Shown: one piece after another, positions 10,532 to 22,885 of the stretch
Layout of the letters: each line of letters begins with the position of its first letter
How positions within the stretch are numbered: the first letter of the stretch is position 1
Assembly: GCF_030272615.1 (NCBI RefSeq)
Contig: NC_081415.1
Location: forward strand, 232,321,303 to 232,385,302
Source of the DNA: Cryptomeria japonica
Taxonomy: Eukaryota; Streptophyta; Pinopsida; Cupressales; Cupressaceae
Direction of reading: 5' to 3'
Length of the DNA stretch: 64,000 nucleotides
The notes under the pieces: generated by a model
The model's database searches: none
Seen by the model: the letters and a program-made list of their open reading frames with translations, nothing else
What the model was told of the DNA's origin: nothing
Position numbers and translations under genes: made by a program

Positions 10532-13500
10532 GTGATGAAGAGGGAAGGTCCTAAGTTCAATAGAGATAACTTCAAAATATGGAAGGACAGAATGAAGATC
10601 TATATCAAGAGTTTGGGTGCTCAACACTGGAGCTATGTTGAGAATTCCTATGTAATCCCCACTTGCACTCTAACCGATGATCAGAAAAGAGAGATTCAAG
10701 AAAATGGGCAAGTCATGGAAGCCCTTATTAGCAGTTTGTCTGATATTGAGTTCATTGATGTATAAGGTAAGGAAAATCCTAAGGATGTATGGGACACACT
10801 AGAAACTATTTATGGTGGTGATGAGCATGTCAAGCAAGTTAAGGAAGAGAGCCTTAGAGGAAAATTTGAAGACATGAGGATGGTTGAAGGTGAAATCATT
10901 CAGCAATATGGCATAAGAATCAAGACTGTTGTTGGAGATATCAAGAGCACTGGTGGAACAATTGAAGATGCCATCGTTGTCAATAAATTTTTGAGATCAT
11001 TGTTACTGGTCTATGCAATTAGAGTTGCTACTATTCAGGAGCTAAGGTCTATTGACAAAACCAAGGTATCCTTAGACTCTATCATTGCAAAATTGACTGC
11101 ATATGAGTTGAATATCTATGATGGTAGTGTTCAGACGACTGAGTCAGCCTTTAGAGCATCTGTCGCACCAACCAGAAAAGGAAAAGAAGTAAGTACCAGT
11201 TATGAATCCATACAAATAAGAGGTATGGATGATGAAGAGTTTCTGATAGAGTTTGAAGCTCTTCTTGCCAAGAGACTTCCAAAAGGCACTAGAAAATACA
11301 AAGGTAAGCTTCCTTTAAAATCTTTTTCCTGCAATAAGATAGGACATATAGCTGTTAACTATCCTAACAATGACAATAAGGATAAACCAGAGAGGTTTAG
11401 AAAGTATAAAGGAGAAAATAGAAGAAATTGTCTTGTTGCAATTGATGAAGGTGTTACTGATGAAGAATCTAAGGATGAAAAGAATGGGGACATAGTGTTT
11501 GTAGCTGTAAAGGAAGAAGTGTCTGACAAGAAAGCACTTGTCTCGCGCATTGACAACTCTAATGAGAGGATTATTGATAGTGGTTGTTCTCACCACATGA
11601 CTGGTGATCAGAGAAAGTTTTTGTCTCTAGAAGAATATGATGGAGGTGTTGTTAGATTTGGCAACGATGCACCATTCTTGGTAAAAGGAAAAGGATCCAT
11701 CTCAATGAATGGAAAGAGCAGTGCGGATGACGTCTACTGGGTAGAAGTTCTTAAGCATAACCTATTGAGTGTTGCTCAACTAAATGATAAAGGACTCATT
11801 CTGGAGTTCAAAGGTGGAGTCTATAGTATAATTGGAAAGAGTGGTCAACTTATTGCTACCGGTAAGCAGACCAGAGGTAATTTGTTTCAGTTGAATACCA
11901 AGATTAGTTGGTGTCTGATGGCAAAGTTTGATGGCAGTTGGATAGGGAATAGGAGACTTTGTCATATGAACTTTGATAATATTGTAAAGGCTAGTAAGAT
12001 CAAGGCAGTAAGAGAATTTCCTTTGCTGAACAAATCGGAGAATGCTTTATGCAGAGAATGTCAACTTGGGAAGATGTCTTCCTCAACTTTCAAAGGTAAG
12101 TCTTTTTCAGCAAAAAACTCACTAGATCTTGTGCATATTGATTTGTGTGGTCCTATGAAAACTAGAAGTATTCAGGGAGATAGGTATTTCATGATTCTTA
12201 CTGATGACTGCTCAAGAATGATGTGGGTCACATTCTTCAAAGACAAGTTTGAGGCGTTTGGAAAGTTCAAAGCCTTTAGAGCATTAGTAGAGAAGGAAAG
12301 TGGTCAAAAGATAAAATGCCTAAGAACTGATCAAGGAGGTGAATTCACTTCTGATGAGTTCAACAAGTACTGTGAAGATAGCGACATAAAGAGGTAGTTG
12401 TCTGCCCCAAGAATACCACAACAGAATGACATAGCAAAAAGGAATAATAGGACTGTAGTTGAAGCGGCCAGAACAATGCTGATCCAATGAAAGGTTGCTC
12501 ACACTTTTTGGAGAGAAGCGGTGAGCACTACAATCTATACTATGAACCGAGTACTCATCAAGAAAGGTAAAAATAAAACCCCTTACGAGTATTGGATTGG
12601 GAAGACTCCCACTATGAGTTATTTTAAAGTATTTGGTAGTAAGTGTTACATCAAGAGAGGTGAGCATCTGACCAAGTTTAATGCTAAATGTGATGAAGGA
12701 ATAATTCTAGGATATTCCACTAAGAGCAAAGCTCTCAAATGCTACAATAATAGAACATAGAAAATTGTTGAGAGTATCAATGTCAGGGTTGATGAATCCC
12801 CCGAGGAGCCTGAGGAAACCTGCAATGAGAAAGCGGAAGATGAACCGGGTATAACCTTTTGGGAACCGGTTAAGAAAGAAACAAGTAAAGATCTCAGTGT
12901 TCCTATACCGATAGAAGTTGTAGTAGGTGAAGAAGAAGAAGTAAGTGAAGATGAAGAGGAAAAGCAAGCAGAACTAGCTAGAGTCATTCCTAGATATGTG
13001 AAACTACATCATGATTAGAAGTAGATCATAGGAGATAAAGATGCAGGGATACTCACAAGAAGAAAGGTGAAAGAAAACTCTTGCGTGATTTCTGAATTGG
13101 AGCCCAAGACTTCCAGAGAAGCACTTACAGATGAAGATTGGATTAAGGCAATGGAAGAGGAGCTAGAGCAGATAGAAAAGAATGCAACATGGTCCTTGGT
13201 ACCCAAACTAGAACATAAGAATGTCATAGGTACCAAATGGGTCTTCAGGAATAAGATAAATGAAGAAGGCACAATTGTAAGAAACAAGGCAAGACTTGTA
13301 TGCAAGGGATATGCTCAGGAAAAGGGAGAAGACAATGGAGAAACCTTTGCTCTTGTGGCTAGACTGGAAGGTGTTTGAATGCTACTTGCATTTGCAGCAT
13401 TCAATGGATTTAAGTTATACCAGATGGATGTGAAGTCTGCGTTCTTGAATGGAATCCTAGAAGAGGAAGTGTATATTGAGCAACCAGATGGGTTTTCCTT

Positions 13501-14632
13501 ATCAGAAGATAGTAACATAGTGTGTAGATTACACAAGGCCTTGTATGGGTTGAAACAAGCACCAAGGGCATGGTATGAATGATTACACTCTCATCTTGTG
13601 AAAATGGGATTTCAGAGAACAAGTGAGGATAGTAACATATATCTAAAATCTGAAGGTGATAAGATTTTGATCTATGAAGTATTTTTAGATGACATAATCT
13701 TTGGAGGAGATGATGAAATGAGTCATGCTTTTGTAGATGAAATGAAGAAAGAGTTTGAGATGTCTCTGATTGGAGAGATAAAGTTCTTCATTGGTTTACA
13801 AACTCAACAAATGAAAGAGGGTATCTTTATTACCCAGTCCAAGTATGCCAAAGAGGTATTGAAGACCTTTTGCAGGGAGGAGAGCAAACTAGTTGGTACA
13901 CCGATAGTGACTGGTTGTGAACTGACTAAGGAATATGATTCAACGGTAGTGAATGAGGAGTATCGGTCAATAATCGGTAAGATGCACTATGTGGTGCACA
14001 ACAGACTAGATATTGCTCATGCAGTGGGCATAGTAGCTCATTTTTAGAAAAGTCCAAGAGAATCCCACTTGGTAGCGGCAAAGAGGATTCTTGGATACTT
14101 GAAAGGGATTGTTGACTATGGATTGTGGTATGCATACAATGGTTATTTTAATCTCAAGGTATTTACCGATGCAGATTGGGCAGGTAATGTGGACGACCGG
14201 AAGAGTACAACTGGTGGATCGTTCTTTCTTGGTGGAAGACTAGTTTCCTAGAAAAGCTAGAAGTAGAGCTGTATTTCTCAGTCTATAGCTGAAGTAGAAT
14301 ATGTGGCAGCATTCATGAACTGCACTCAGGCAATCTGGATGAAACATGTACTGAATGGCTTCAAAGTACCTATATCTAAACCAGTGAGTATATTTTGTGA
14401 CAATACTAGTGCAATCAATATTTCCAAGAATCCGGTATTGCATGCTAGAACTAAGTACATTAAGCTCAAGTATCATTTCCTGAGAGAGAAGGTTCAAAAC
14501 AAAGAGGTTGTATTACAACATGATTCCAGTAAGGAGCAGCTAGCAGACATATTCACTAAAACCTTACCGAAGACTACATTTACCTATTTGAGAGGTGAAT
14601 TAGGGGTTTCAACCCTTCATGAAGTAAACTAA
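10532..14632 (+). pseudogene. Copia 1 gag-pol polyprotein, single frame with nonsense codons
   Basis: One reading frame runs the whole way, about 1,366 codons including stops. Order: gag (FNRDNFKIWKDRMK near the start); a decayed zinc knuckle (CNKIGHIAVNYP, about 11328; second and third Cys lost); protease (IIDSGCSHHMTG, about 11570); integrase (CRECQLGK, HIDLCGPM, LRTDQGGEF; about 12050-12340); reverse transcriptase (WVFRNKINEEG, then [11 protein letters not shown], then FLDDIIFGG near 13683); RNase H (TDADWAGN near 14170, DNTSAINISKNP near 14400) and C-terminus VSTLHEVN. This is copia order (IN before RT). In-frame stops occur near 10763, 12395, 12488, 12758, 13016, 13022, 13376, 13580, 14045 and 14249-14264. 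I see no frameshift. The catalytic RT Asp pair remains, but the copy cannot make a full polyprotein. Confidence 0.93.
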
Positions 14633-14877
14633 AGATGTGTTCTTCACATCAGTCAGGTATTACAATGACAAATCTTTCAGGATTGATGTGTTGAAGGATG
14701 CTACTCCATAGGGGGAGCAACATAGTGGAGTATGGAAGCTTGTGCTTCCACTTTGGCATTATTGTCAAAGGGGGAGAAGATATATGATAGGGGAAGATAT
14801 CTGATGAAGATATTTTAGATGCACCGGTCTATGATGTTTTTGGTTGCAATGCTACGCTGAGTATTTCCATCAATGCC

Positions 14878-14889
14878 AAAGGGGGAGAT
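14878..14889 (+). other. Polypurine tract of copia 1
   Basis: AAAGGGGGAGAT directly before the 3' LTR; primes plus-strand DNA synthesis. The same tract is present in element B and next to the LTR at 55940-58295, showing relatedness of these copia-type elements. Confidence 0.92.
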
Positions 14890-16143
14890 TGTTGGCATAT
14901 GATGAACTAGTGACAAAGTGTGTTGTCATTGATGTCAATATGTGTTCAAGAAGGTACACCGATATGCATCGATATGAAGCTTGGAAGCGATACAGGTCAA
15001 CCGATATGAAGAGATGTAGTGAACCGGTGTCAGGGTTTCACTAAGTGTGACTACCGGTTGGTAGTCTCAGCTCTAGGGTTTCTGGTTTGGCAATGTAGCT
15101 TGTGCGATGCAACCAATGATATTCTATGATGATTTAGCTAAGAAATAAGGATGAGATTGATATGCCACGTCAGTTTTGTGCACGTGAAAGGATTTCCTTG
15201 AGGATCTTGCATGTGAAGATCGACTGCATTAAATGTCTACCTCGGGAATGAACATTCTTCTTATCGGTATGAGAAGAAAGCATGATGGGTTAATGATTTC
15301 TATGTACGGTGAAAAATGGATGATGCGGAATGAATTGTGATCTATTTGAGATTGTTTCATTCTATGTAATGTGTTTGGATGGTCAGGATTGGATTGCTTG
15401 TAATAGTAAACCTAAGATGCTTAGGGTTTAGGGTTTATGTTACCGACCTAATTGTTGTCTATAAGGTCGATGAGTTTTGATATTGTTGTTGTTGGCAAAA
15501 TTTGTGTATGTATCCATGTGATGAGATACTTACCAGACCAGCGAGTGAAAACTGCAGAGTGTGATTGAGCTCTTTAAATCCTCTAGTGAGGTAACCTTTA
15601 ATAGGGTTTCAACCTTATATAGCCATCCCTTAACCAGGTGATCTTTAACAGGATCGGTTCCTAGCAGAAGCTTATTGTAAAGTCTTTAATCGAACTAGGC
15701 TCCTAACAGAGCAAGCTTCAAAAGAGTTCAAAACAAGCTTGTGGGTATTCATCCCCATTGTGGTTTTTCCCATTTGGGTTTCCACGTGAAAAATCTGTGT
15801 GTCATGAGTTGTGCATTTTTCATGTGATGATTAATTATTCTTTGTTTGAGTGATTATGCATGCAGAGCTAATGGTTATGGTATTGATGATATACCACATG
15901 CATATGTTTATGGGTGAAGTAGTTATCAAGTATTGAATGTATTTGAAGTGTTCAGTTTTACCAGTTTATGTTGTCTGTAGTCTTACTATGTTTAACTGGT
16001 ATTGCCATGGTTAAGTTCAGTAATTAAGACAACCGGTTAGCATTGTTTTAACTTGATAAGTTACATAAAAAGTTTTTGTGTGTACTGATTCACCCCCCCC
16101 TCTCAGTTTAGTTAGGGTATTCATTGTTCATCATTATTCATCA
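14890..16143 (+). repeat. 3' LTR of copia 1 (1254 bp)
   Basis: Matches the 5' LTR apart from point differences and two internal deletions (138 bp and 9 bp). Ends TTCATCA followed by TSD AAAAC. Its last kilobase carries the same C-rich tract (GATTCACCCCCCC) as the 5' copy. Confidence 0.95.
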
Positions 16144-16148
16144 AAAAC

Positions 16149-17322
16149 AAGGAAATAGGGGCACTAAATATTTCTTTAATTATCTTAATTATAAGCATAA
16201 AAAGGAAAGAATTAGTGCAATAAGGGATGATTATGATGTTCTCCAATAAATCTTCTAATGAAGATCTGTTCAAAGATGAACAGTAGTAGGACATTCAACA
16301 AAATCTTGATAATATTGTCAAATATTATATTCATAACAATCTAAATATAGTCGATATTTAGATAGAGCTCTTTCCTTGGAGAAGTTGGAAAATTCTCTTT
16401 TCTCTATGGCCCCTGGCAAAAACTAGGGTAGTGATGGACTTCCTATGGAATTATATCAGTCTATGTGGCATCATATTAAGGAATATTTTTACTACTTATA
16501 CTTCAAGGCCTTCAAGAAAGGATCATTAGGCTCTAACATTAATAATGGCATAATCAAGATCCTTCCTAAAGGAGAAAGGGAAGATACTATCTCTGATTGG
16601 TGTCCCATCACACTACTTAATACCTCTTATAAGATCATTGCAAAAGCCTTGGCCTTAGGAGTTAAACCTATTGTGCAAGGTATAGTTAGAATTGAGCAAA
16701 CTGGATTCATTATTGGAAGATTTATTCTTAACAATCTTTATTTTGACATGGGAAACTAGCAAATGTGCTCAACATACATACAAAATTGCTATTCTGATCA
16801 AATTGGATTTTGCTAAGGCATATGACAAAATTCGTTGGAGCTTCATCTTTAAAATGATCCAATGGTTGGGCTTTGGTCCTTAAATCCAAGCTCATATTCA
16901 AATGTTGTTCCAAGATGCTAATGCTCGGATCATTATCAATATCACAGTGACAAACACATTTCCTTTAGAAAGATCCATTCAACAAGGTTGTCCATTAGCC
17001 CCATATCTCCATGGTCTTATGACTGATGCCTTAGGATATCTTCTTGAAAGGGCCAATAGCTTGAAGTTGATTTTTGGAATTTCTATCCCACAAAATGTTA
17101 TTGTAATTGTTTCACATTATGTTGATGATAACTTCTTATTATTACAAAATTATGAAAACAACATCTCTAATATAGTGGACATTTTGGAGCTATATTATGT
17201 TGTTTGAAGATAAAAAATTGCCCATAATAAAACTAATTTTTTAATGTTTTAAATCGGGCCTATTCCCCCATGGATTCCTCGGGAATGGAAACAAATTGGA
17301 TATGGGGATATCATGAGGTACC
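16149..17322 (+). pseudogene. LINE fragment 2: reverse transcriptase domain
   Basis: Continues fragment 1. Translation gives RGTKYFFNYL, then RT blocks: NGIIKILPKG (about 16540), LNTSYKIIAKALA (about 16620), DFAKAYDKIRW (16806-16838; first catalytic Asp region), QQGCPLAPYL (about 16981-17010) and YVDDNFLL (17118-17141; the Y-x-D-D active site). It reaches REWKQIGYGDIMRYL just before the GTACC site where element B inserted; LGIPF follows at 48158. Several in-frame stops and small shifts (for example after FDMGN near 16757 and LGFGP near 16881) show it is dead. Typical of plant L1-type LINE ORF2. Confidence 0.9.
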
Positions 17323-17440
17323 TGTTAGGATTCCAAAAGATACTAAGAGCGGGGGGGAGGGGGAAGGTAAGGGGGGGGGGGGCTGAATCAATATTTAACC
17401 AGTTATATACTTTTCTTAACTTAAAACATGTAAAGCATAT
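17323..17440 (-). repeat. Element B 3' LTR, part 1
   Basis: The TGTTAGGATTCC end plus G-rich tract and AACTTAAAACATGTAAAGCA, matching 47361-47454 of the other LTR. It is broken at 17441 by the Tat LTR. Confidence 0.88.
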
Positions 17441-18799
17441 TGTATGGGGGAAAAGAGGGTCAATAGAACTTGAAATGTGAAAAATGAAGCCTAAGGAGCC
17501 TTGCTCACACACCCATAGAACTTCTTGGTGCAAGCTATGGAGTCATGAAGTGTGGCTCAACTTCCCAAGGTTGGTTCCATGGTTCTCTATCTCACAAGGT
17601 CCCTCAAACCAATTTCTTTGCTCTCAGATCACTGAGCAAAGTGGTTTAGGGATGACAAATGCAAGAACGAGGGATGCTTTGGTTGATTTTAAGATGAAAT
17701 GCATCCCAAGCTATGCATGATCCTATAAATACAATAAACTAGATTATAAGATGACAAGATTAGTAGCAAGACTATCCTAGCATGATATACTAGTCTATGA
17801 TTAAGCTAAATGATAAGGAAAATACTCTAAACATGCATATTTAGATTAATTCCTATTGAAAAGAGAGGTTAAATGATGAGCACAAATGATATATTAAAGC
17901 TTGGATGGATTTTAGTATAAGTATGATGCTAAAGACTTGGATGATTAAAATGGAGGATGGAGAGCCCTATTTATAGCAAAAACAGGGCAATGAATGGCCA
18001 GGATTGAAAGAGGTAATCAAGGGTTGAGTTTGAAAGTTGGGAATCCATGTTTGCAATTGGCACCAATGAAATGGTGACAAATGTCAACATAAGACAGGTT
18101 GAGAGAAGCGGTTGGAGACATTAAATGCCTGAGAAGACCTCATGGTTACCTTAGGGGGTAAGGGTTAAGGTTAGGGTTATCCAATGGATAAAGGTTTTAT
18201 CCAAAGGATAAACTCTTGTGCAAAGGATTAAGGATAACCATGGTCAAAGCAATAAATTCTTGATGAGACCCTTGGGTTACATGGAGGTTGAGTTTAGAGA
18301 AAGTCTCTAATCATGCTAGAGGGTTGAGTTAACCATTAATGGTTTGGAAGAGAAAGTTGTTGGAGACTTGAAGCCTTTAATGGTTATCAAAGACTTTAAG
18401 GGTTTGAGAAGTGACTTCCCCTTGCTTAGGGATGTGACAATATTTAGGAGATGGGTTAGGTTAATTTAGAAGTGATTAGAAGAGTCTAGAAGGGGTTAGG
18501 AATAGGGTTTTGGAAGCAAGTGGGAGATGTAGGATTTTGCAAGTGGATGGAGGGATATTAGGATTTAATTGAATAAAATGAATTTAATTCAATTTGGTTG
18601 CAATTGGGGAAATTAAATAAATTAGATTTATTCAATTTAGGATAAACTCTTTAATTAAATTTGAATTTAATTAAAAAGTGGATAGGGGATTTAATTGAAT
18701 AAAATGATTTATCCTATTAAATGGTAAAAGAGGTCCAGTGAATTTAATTTAAATAAATGGAGTAATTTACTTAATTAAACAGAGGAATGTGAGTAATTC

Positions 18800-19209
18800 A
18801 ATTAAATTGGATTTAATTAAATAGAGAAATGAACATAAGATATTCATTAAGGAATATGGTCATCTTTATACGTCTACATTTTGCCCCTCTTTGAAGTGAC
18901 GTGTGTGCACATGTTAATTCAAAGAAAATGATGCATCGTCGAGATTTATAATCAAATAAAAAATTTATGTTGTTTTGAGATATGCCATGTCCCAGTTTTG
19001 ATAATTGATGTTGATAATGCCCCCTCGGGAGATGAATAAAAAATTTGGAAAATTTGATTTGATTTGATAATTGTGTTTGCATTGTAAAATATTGGCTATG
19101 TGGAATGCTAATAATTGATTCATCTCCCGATATGGATGTGTGCGAGGGTACGAAGAAGAACATGAGTGAATTACATGCTCAGTCCCCTAACCCTAATTTT
19201 ATTTCACCC
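18800..19209. other. LTR segment upstream of the PMD TATA box
   Basis: AT-rich part of the Tat LTR with ATTTAATTAAAT-like repeats up to about 18830, then a conserved block (CCCCTCGGGAGATGAATAAA near 19020) also present in the right LTR near 38835. It would hold the promoter of the antisense PMD gene. No specific element is recognised. Confidence 0.4.
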
Positions 19210-19217
19210 TATAAAAG
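19210..19217 (+). promoter_or_regulatory. TATA box of antisense PMD gene, left LTR
   Basis: TATAAAAG, 65 bp upstream of the exon 1 ATG at 19275. The right LTR has TATAAAAA at the equivalent site (39024-39031). It lies on the strand opposite to gag-pol. Conservation in both copies and its position before a start codon and splice donor support it. Confidence 0.7.
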
Positions 19218-19433
19218 GAGAAAAGTGCATTGTTTTGTCTCATTTGTGCTTGTTGACTTTGGAGAGAAGACAAAATGCCTATCTCATATTCTGCACATCA
19301 ATTTGAGCACGTTTGGAGGTATTGGAGGCCTGCCGCGTATGGACCACCGGTAAGTCAACCTTTTTGACCCCCTTTTGATTTTTTATTTTGTCGTTTTTGG
19401 TCATGTTTTAAATTTTGGCACGCGGTTTTTTTG

Positions 19434-19920
19434 TTTAGCGCATAGGGGTCGTTGGTTAGCGCATACGAAAAATTTCGTAGCGCATAAGGGTTTCAATTTT
19501 GGGTAGCGTCCGAAAACTTAGGGTAGTGCATAAATTTGCTAGGTTAGCACACAGATTTTCTAGGTTAGCGCATAAATGTAAATTAGCAGATTAGGGACAC
19601 AGGGTAGCACAAAAGGTGAAATAGGTAGCATGTCAGGTAAACCTAGCGCATTGGGTACACAAGGAGTTGCATGGGCAAGGATAAGTAGCGCGTAGGTTAG
19701 ACCTAGCGCATAGGGTTAGATAGGTAGTGTAGACGCAGGATAGGTTAGCGCATGGGATAGGTTTAGCACTTAGGGTAGATTAGATGGTGCATTGGAAGAA
19801 ATAGGTAGTGCATAGAGTTAATCTAGTGCGCAGGGTAGATAGGATAGTGTGCGAAGAAAACAGGTTAGCGCATAGAGTCAATCTAGCGCGTAACCAAATT
19901 TAGTTAGCGCATGCGGTCAT
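19434..19920 (+). repeat. Degenerate TAGCGCA array in the PMD intron (left LTR)
   Basis: About two dozen units with the core TAGCGCAT and variants TAGTGCAT, TAGCACAT and TAGCGCGT, spaced about 20 bp apart by AT-rich linkers such as AGGGTAGAT. It lies wholly inside the predicted intron. The right LTR copy is at 39250-39735. Confidence 0.9.
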
Positions 19921-20407
19921 TTTAGGGAGAAAAGATGATTTGCGAGTGAGGAAAATTGATAGGATAAGGTCAATTTTGTTGGGATAGGTGTAAATGTTTT
20001 GTTTCTATGTTTGCTATCATGGTTTTGATAGTTTGTCAAATATAAGTACCGATATAACTTGGTTTGATTTGTGATTTTTCAAGTTATTCATAGATATTGA
20101 TGTGGAATTGATGAAAACTTGATTTTATTTGCATTGTTTCAAGTTAATATATGTGGAGCTTGATTTGTGTTACAAGCTGCTATGATTGTGGAACTTGAGT
20201 TGTTTTACAAGTTGATATGGGTTGGAAACTTGAGTTGTGTTACAAGTTGATGTGATGTGGAGACTTGAGTTGTGTTACAAGTTGATATGGTTTTTGATGT
20301 GATTTTGATTTTGATATCTATGTTTTGATGAGGAAACTGATATTGGACTTGTTTTGTTTTTTGACAGGAGCGATTGGAAGTGGTTCAGTCACGTGAGCAG
20401 TTCCCTA

Positions 20408-20453
20408 GACCATGGGCATTGATACCACGAGACCATGGGCATTGATACCACGG
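20408..20453 (+). repeat. 23-bp tandem duplication in PMD exon 2
   Basis: GACCATGGGCATTGATACCA starts at 20408 and again at 20431. The right LTR has one copy (near 40260). The 23-bp length changes the reading frame, so it disables the left PMD copy. Confidence 0.95.
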
Positions 20454-22393
20454 TTGGCACAGACTGATCTAGAGATTATTGAGAGATGCAGCCTATCTTC
20501 CCTATTAGATATGCCTCGGTTTACTGTGAACCAGGGTTTACTTACAGCGCTGGCAGAGAGATGGCATAGTGACACGAATACATTCCATTTTGCCACAGGG
20601 GAGATGACAGTGACCCCAGAGGATTGTTACCAAATCTTGCACATACCTATAGTAGGTGCACTACTACCTTATGAGCAGTTAGAGGAGGGCGGGACAGAGG
20701 CACTTCACCGGATATTTCATGATGATACAGTGTGCGGATACGAGATTTCGTGGTAGGAGTTTCTGGATTTGGACTATGTGCCTCTTCCATTGGTACGACA
20801 GGTTTTATAGGTGGTTTTCTATGTCCCGGCCGCAAGTCAAAGGGGCTATCTATGGGATGGGGACTGGTGCTGGAGGAGATGGTTACACAGGGCCGTAGGT
20901 TCGCATGGGGATCGGCTATGCTAGCCCATTTATATAGGGACTTGCATGAGGTAGTCTACCTGGGTTACGACAGTTTGTCAGCTGACATGACACTTCTACA
21001 GGTATGGTGGTGGGAGCATATTCCAGCAGCTAGGCCATTGGTGGATAGATATAGGCTTGTTGGGCGTGCCTACGCATATGGATACAGGGGATTAGTTGTC
21101 CAACGGAAGCTAGGCAAGCTGGAGCATTGGAGGAGGGTATTGGATGATAGTGATACGGTCATATGGCGACCGTACATAGGTTGTGAGGTTTGGGTTGAGG
21201 ATGGGCTGGAGATGCCATATGTCTTCATCACTCGATTTTTGATAGGGCGGACCCCTTTTGTGATCGAGAGATTCTTGGTTACGAGAGTTTTGCGGCAGTA
21301 TGGTCGGCAACAGGGGATACCACAGGGGACCTATTTGTATGCACATCGGAGGCATGATATACTGGATTGGGGCCCGACTATTGATAGTGCGGCGGCTCTA
21401 GAGGAGTTTGTGCAATTAGCGGGCCAGATATGGGACTATGCCCCAGAGATACTAGATGCTGGTATGACGGATGAGTTTGCCAGATTGTTTGCAGCTCATG
21501 CCATGGCGAGGATATTAGATCTAGTGGAGATGCGGCCCGCTTTTGATGATGATGAGGATGAGGGAGGTGATGGAGGAGGTGGAGGAGGATGACGAGGGAG
21601 AGGATACTAGGGGAGGAGATAAAGGTAGAGATGGGGGTGATAGAGGGGTGTGGGTGGAGAGAGCAGTTCAATGAGCTATGATAGATAGAGGTAGAGGAGG
21701 TTTGGCTATTAGAGCAAGGGGTGAGGGGATGGTAGGAGAGGTGATAGCAGCAGTGGGAGGGACTGATGAGGTGAGACAACCAGCCCAGAGGAGGAGGACT
21801 GATGTGTTACCTCCACCATCACCGAGGACAGGTAGATGGACAGGAGGTACCCCTTCACAGGTACCCCTATGGGTTCGGATTCTGACTCATGTGGAGGATG
21901 CTCAGATCATAGCACTGCAGTTATCAGTGTAGCAGTTGCAAGCACAGTTGTTGGTGCATCAGTGTCAGATTACTCAGGTGATCATAGAGTGCGATACAGA
22001 GATAGAGCGGCAGGGTCGAGCAGAGGAGCTTGCAGCGAGTGTGTAGAGAGCAGCAACAGGTGGTCTGATGAGAGACACCTTGAGAGAGCTGGCTTGGAGA
22101 GCCTAGGAGGAGGAGTACTACCATCGACATTATGAGGCTATGGTGCTTAGGGAGCGTCGAGTACAGAGTTTTATGCAGTCGAGAGACTGGTTTGCGGTCA
22201 GAGAGCAGAGGCGTGATGAGGCCACATAGACAGGATCCTCCTGGAGACCCAGGGGCTGGGACATCTATGTCGAGACCGTCTCCCTCAAGAGATAGTCACT
22301 CTTGAGAGACATTGTCTCTACTGTATTTTTTATCATTATTTTTGTTGTATTGGGCATAGACATGACAGATATTGTACATTGATCATTTGTTGA

Positions 22394-22504
<111 letters not shown>

Positions 22505-22642
22505 GACTCCATTTTCTTTGATCATGTGATGTGTGATGGATTTATGATTTTTTATATGTTTGTGCTTATTTTATGATGATGCAATGCTTAGATAGATGTT
22601 ATGATGAAGTGAAATGCAATGATGTAAATGTATGATGTTTAT

Positions 22643-22810
22643 GAGATGTATCTTGAAAATGAGATGTATGATTTGATATGCTGTGAGATGTATCATGAAA
22701 ATGAGATGTATGATTTAATGTGTTGTGAGATGTATCATGAAAATGAGACGTATGATTTAATGTGTTGTGAGATGTATCATGAAAATGAGATGTATGATTT
22801 GATGTGCAAC
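22643..22810. repeat. 42-bp minisatellite, four copies
   Basis: Units start GAGATGTATC(A/T)TGAAAATG at 22643, 22685, 22727 and 22769, with a few base changes. They lie in the promoter-distal part of the Tat LTR. Confidence 0.93.
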
Positions 22811-22885
22811 TAATTGTAAAATGATATGCAACTAATTTGAAAATGATATGCAACTAATTGTAAAATGATATGCAACTAATTGTTT
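22800..22885. repeat. Second short tandem repeat, about 26 bp x 3-4
   Basis: ATGCAACTAATTGTAAAATGAT-type units follow directly after the 42-bp minisatellite. One unit has TTTGAAAATG instead of TTGTAAAATG. Confidence 0.85.

Larger units (their letters stand above)
9060..16143 (+). mobile_element. Ty1/copia retrotransposon 1, full length (7.08 kb)
   Basis: Complete LTR element. The 5' LTR begins TGTTGGCATATG and ends TTCATCA, followed by a primer-binding site for initiator tRNA-Met (TGGTATCAGAG). A gag-PR-IN-RT-RNaseH reading frame in copia order follows, then the purine tract AAAGGGGGAGAT and a matching 3' LTR. The 5-bp TSD AAAAC flanks it at 9055-9059 and 16144-16148. It sits inside the LINE, splitting fragments 1 and 2, so it is younger than the LINE. 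Coding is broken only by in-frame stop codons. Confidence 0.95.
19275..22229 (+). pseudogene. Plant mobile domain (PMD) protein gene, antisense in the left Tat LTR
   Basis: Predicted two-exon gene. Exon 1 (19275-19349) is 25 codons from ATG, MPISYSAHQFEHVWRYW..., ending at CCG|GTAAGT. The intron is 19350-20367, ending in a T-rich tract and GACAG. Exon 2 starts in phase with GAGCGATTGGAAG and gives the PMD core: RPWALIPRLAQ, ALAERWHSDTNTFHF, GEMTVTPEDCYQILHIPIVG, FAWGSAMLAHLYRDLHEV and WWEHIPAARPL. An acidic, Gly-rich stretch (DDDEDEGG) and a helical, charged tail to about 22227 follow. PMD proteins (Arabidopsis MAIN, MAIL1) are nuclear and act in silencing and genome stability; the domain also occurs in transposons. 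Breaks: a 23-bp tandem duplication at 20408-20453, TAG at 20754, a 1-bp loss near 20805, a 1-nt slip in a GGA run near 21580, and stops at 21672, 21930, 22044 and 22104. Confidence 0.82.

Noticed and set aside
19434-19920. Possible CRISPR-like array
   Set aside because: Units are degenerate and irregularly spaced, spacers are AT-rich linkers, and the context is a plant LTR intron; no cas genes.
21378-21779. Ser/His-rich minus-strand ORF of 133 aa
   Set aside because: Antisense shadow of the PMD acidic/Gly-rich tail; composition comes from the GGA/GAT codons opposite.
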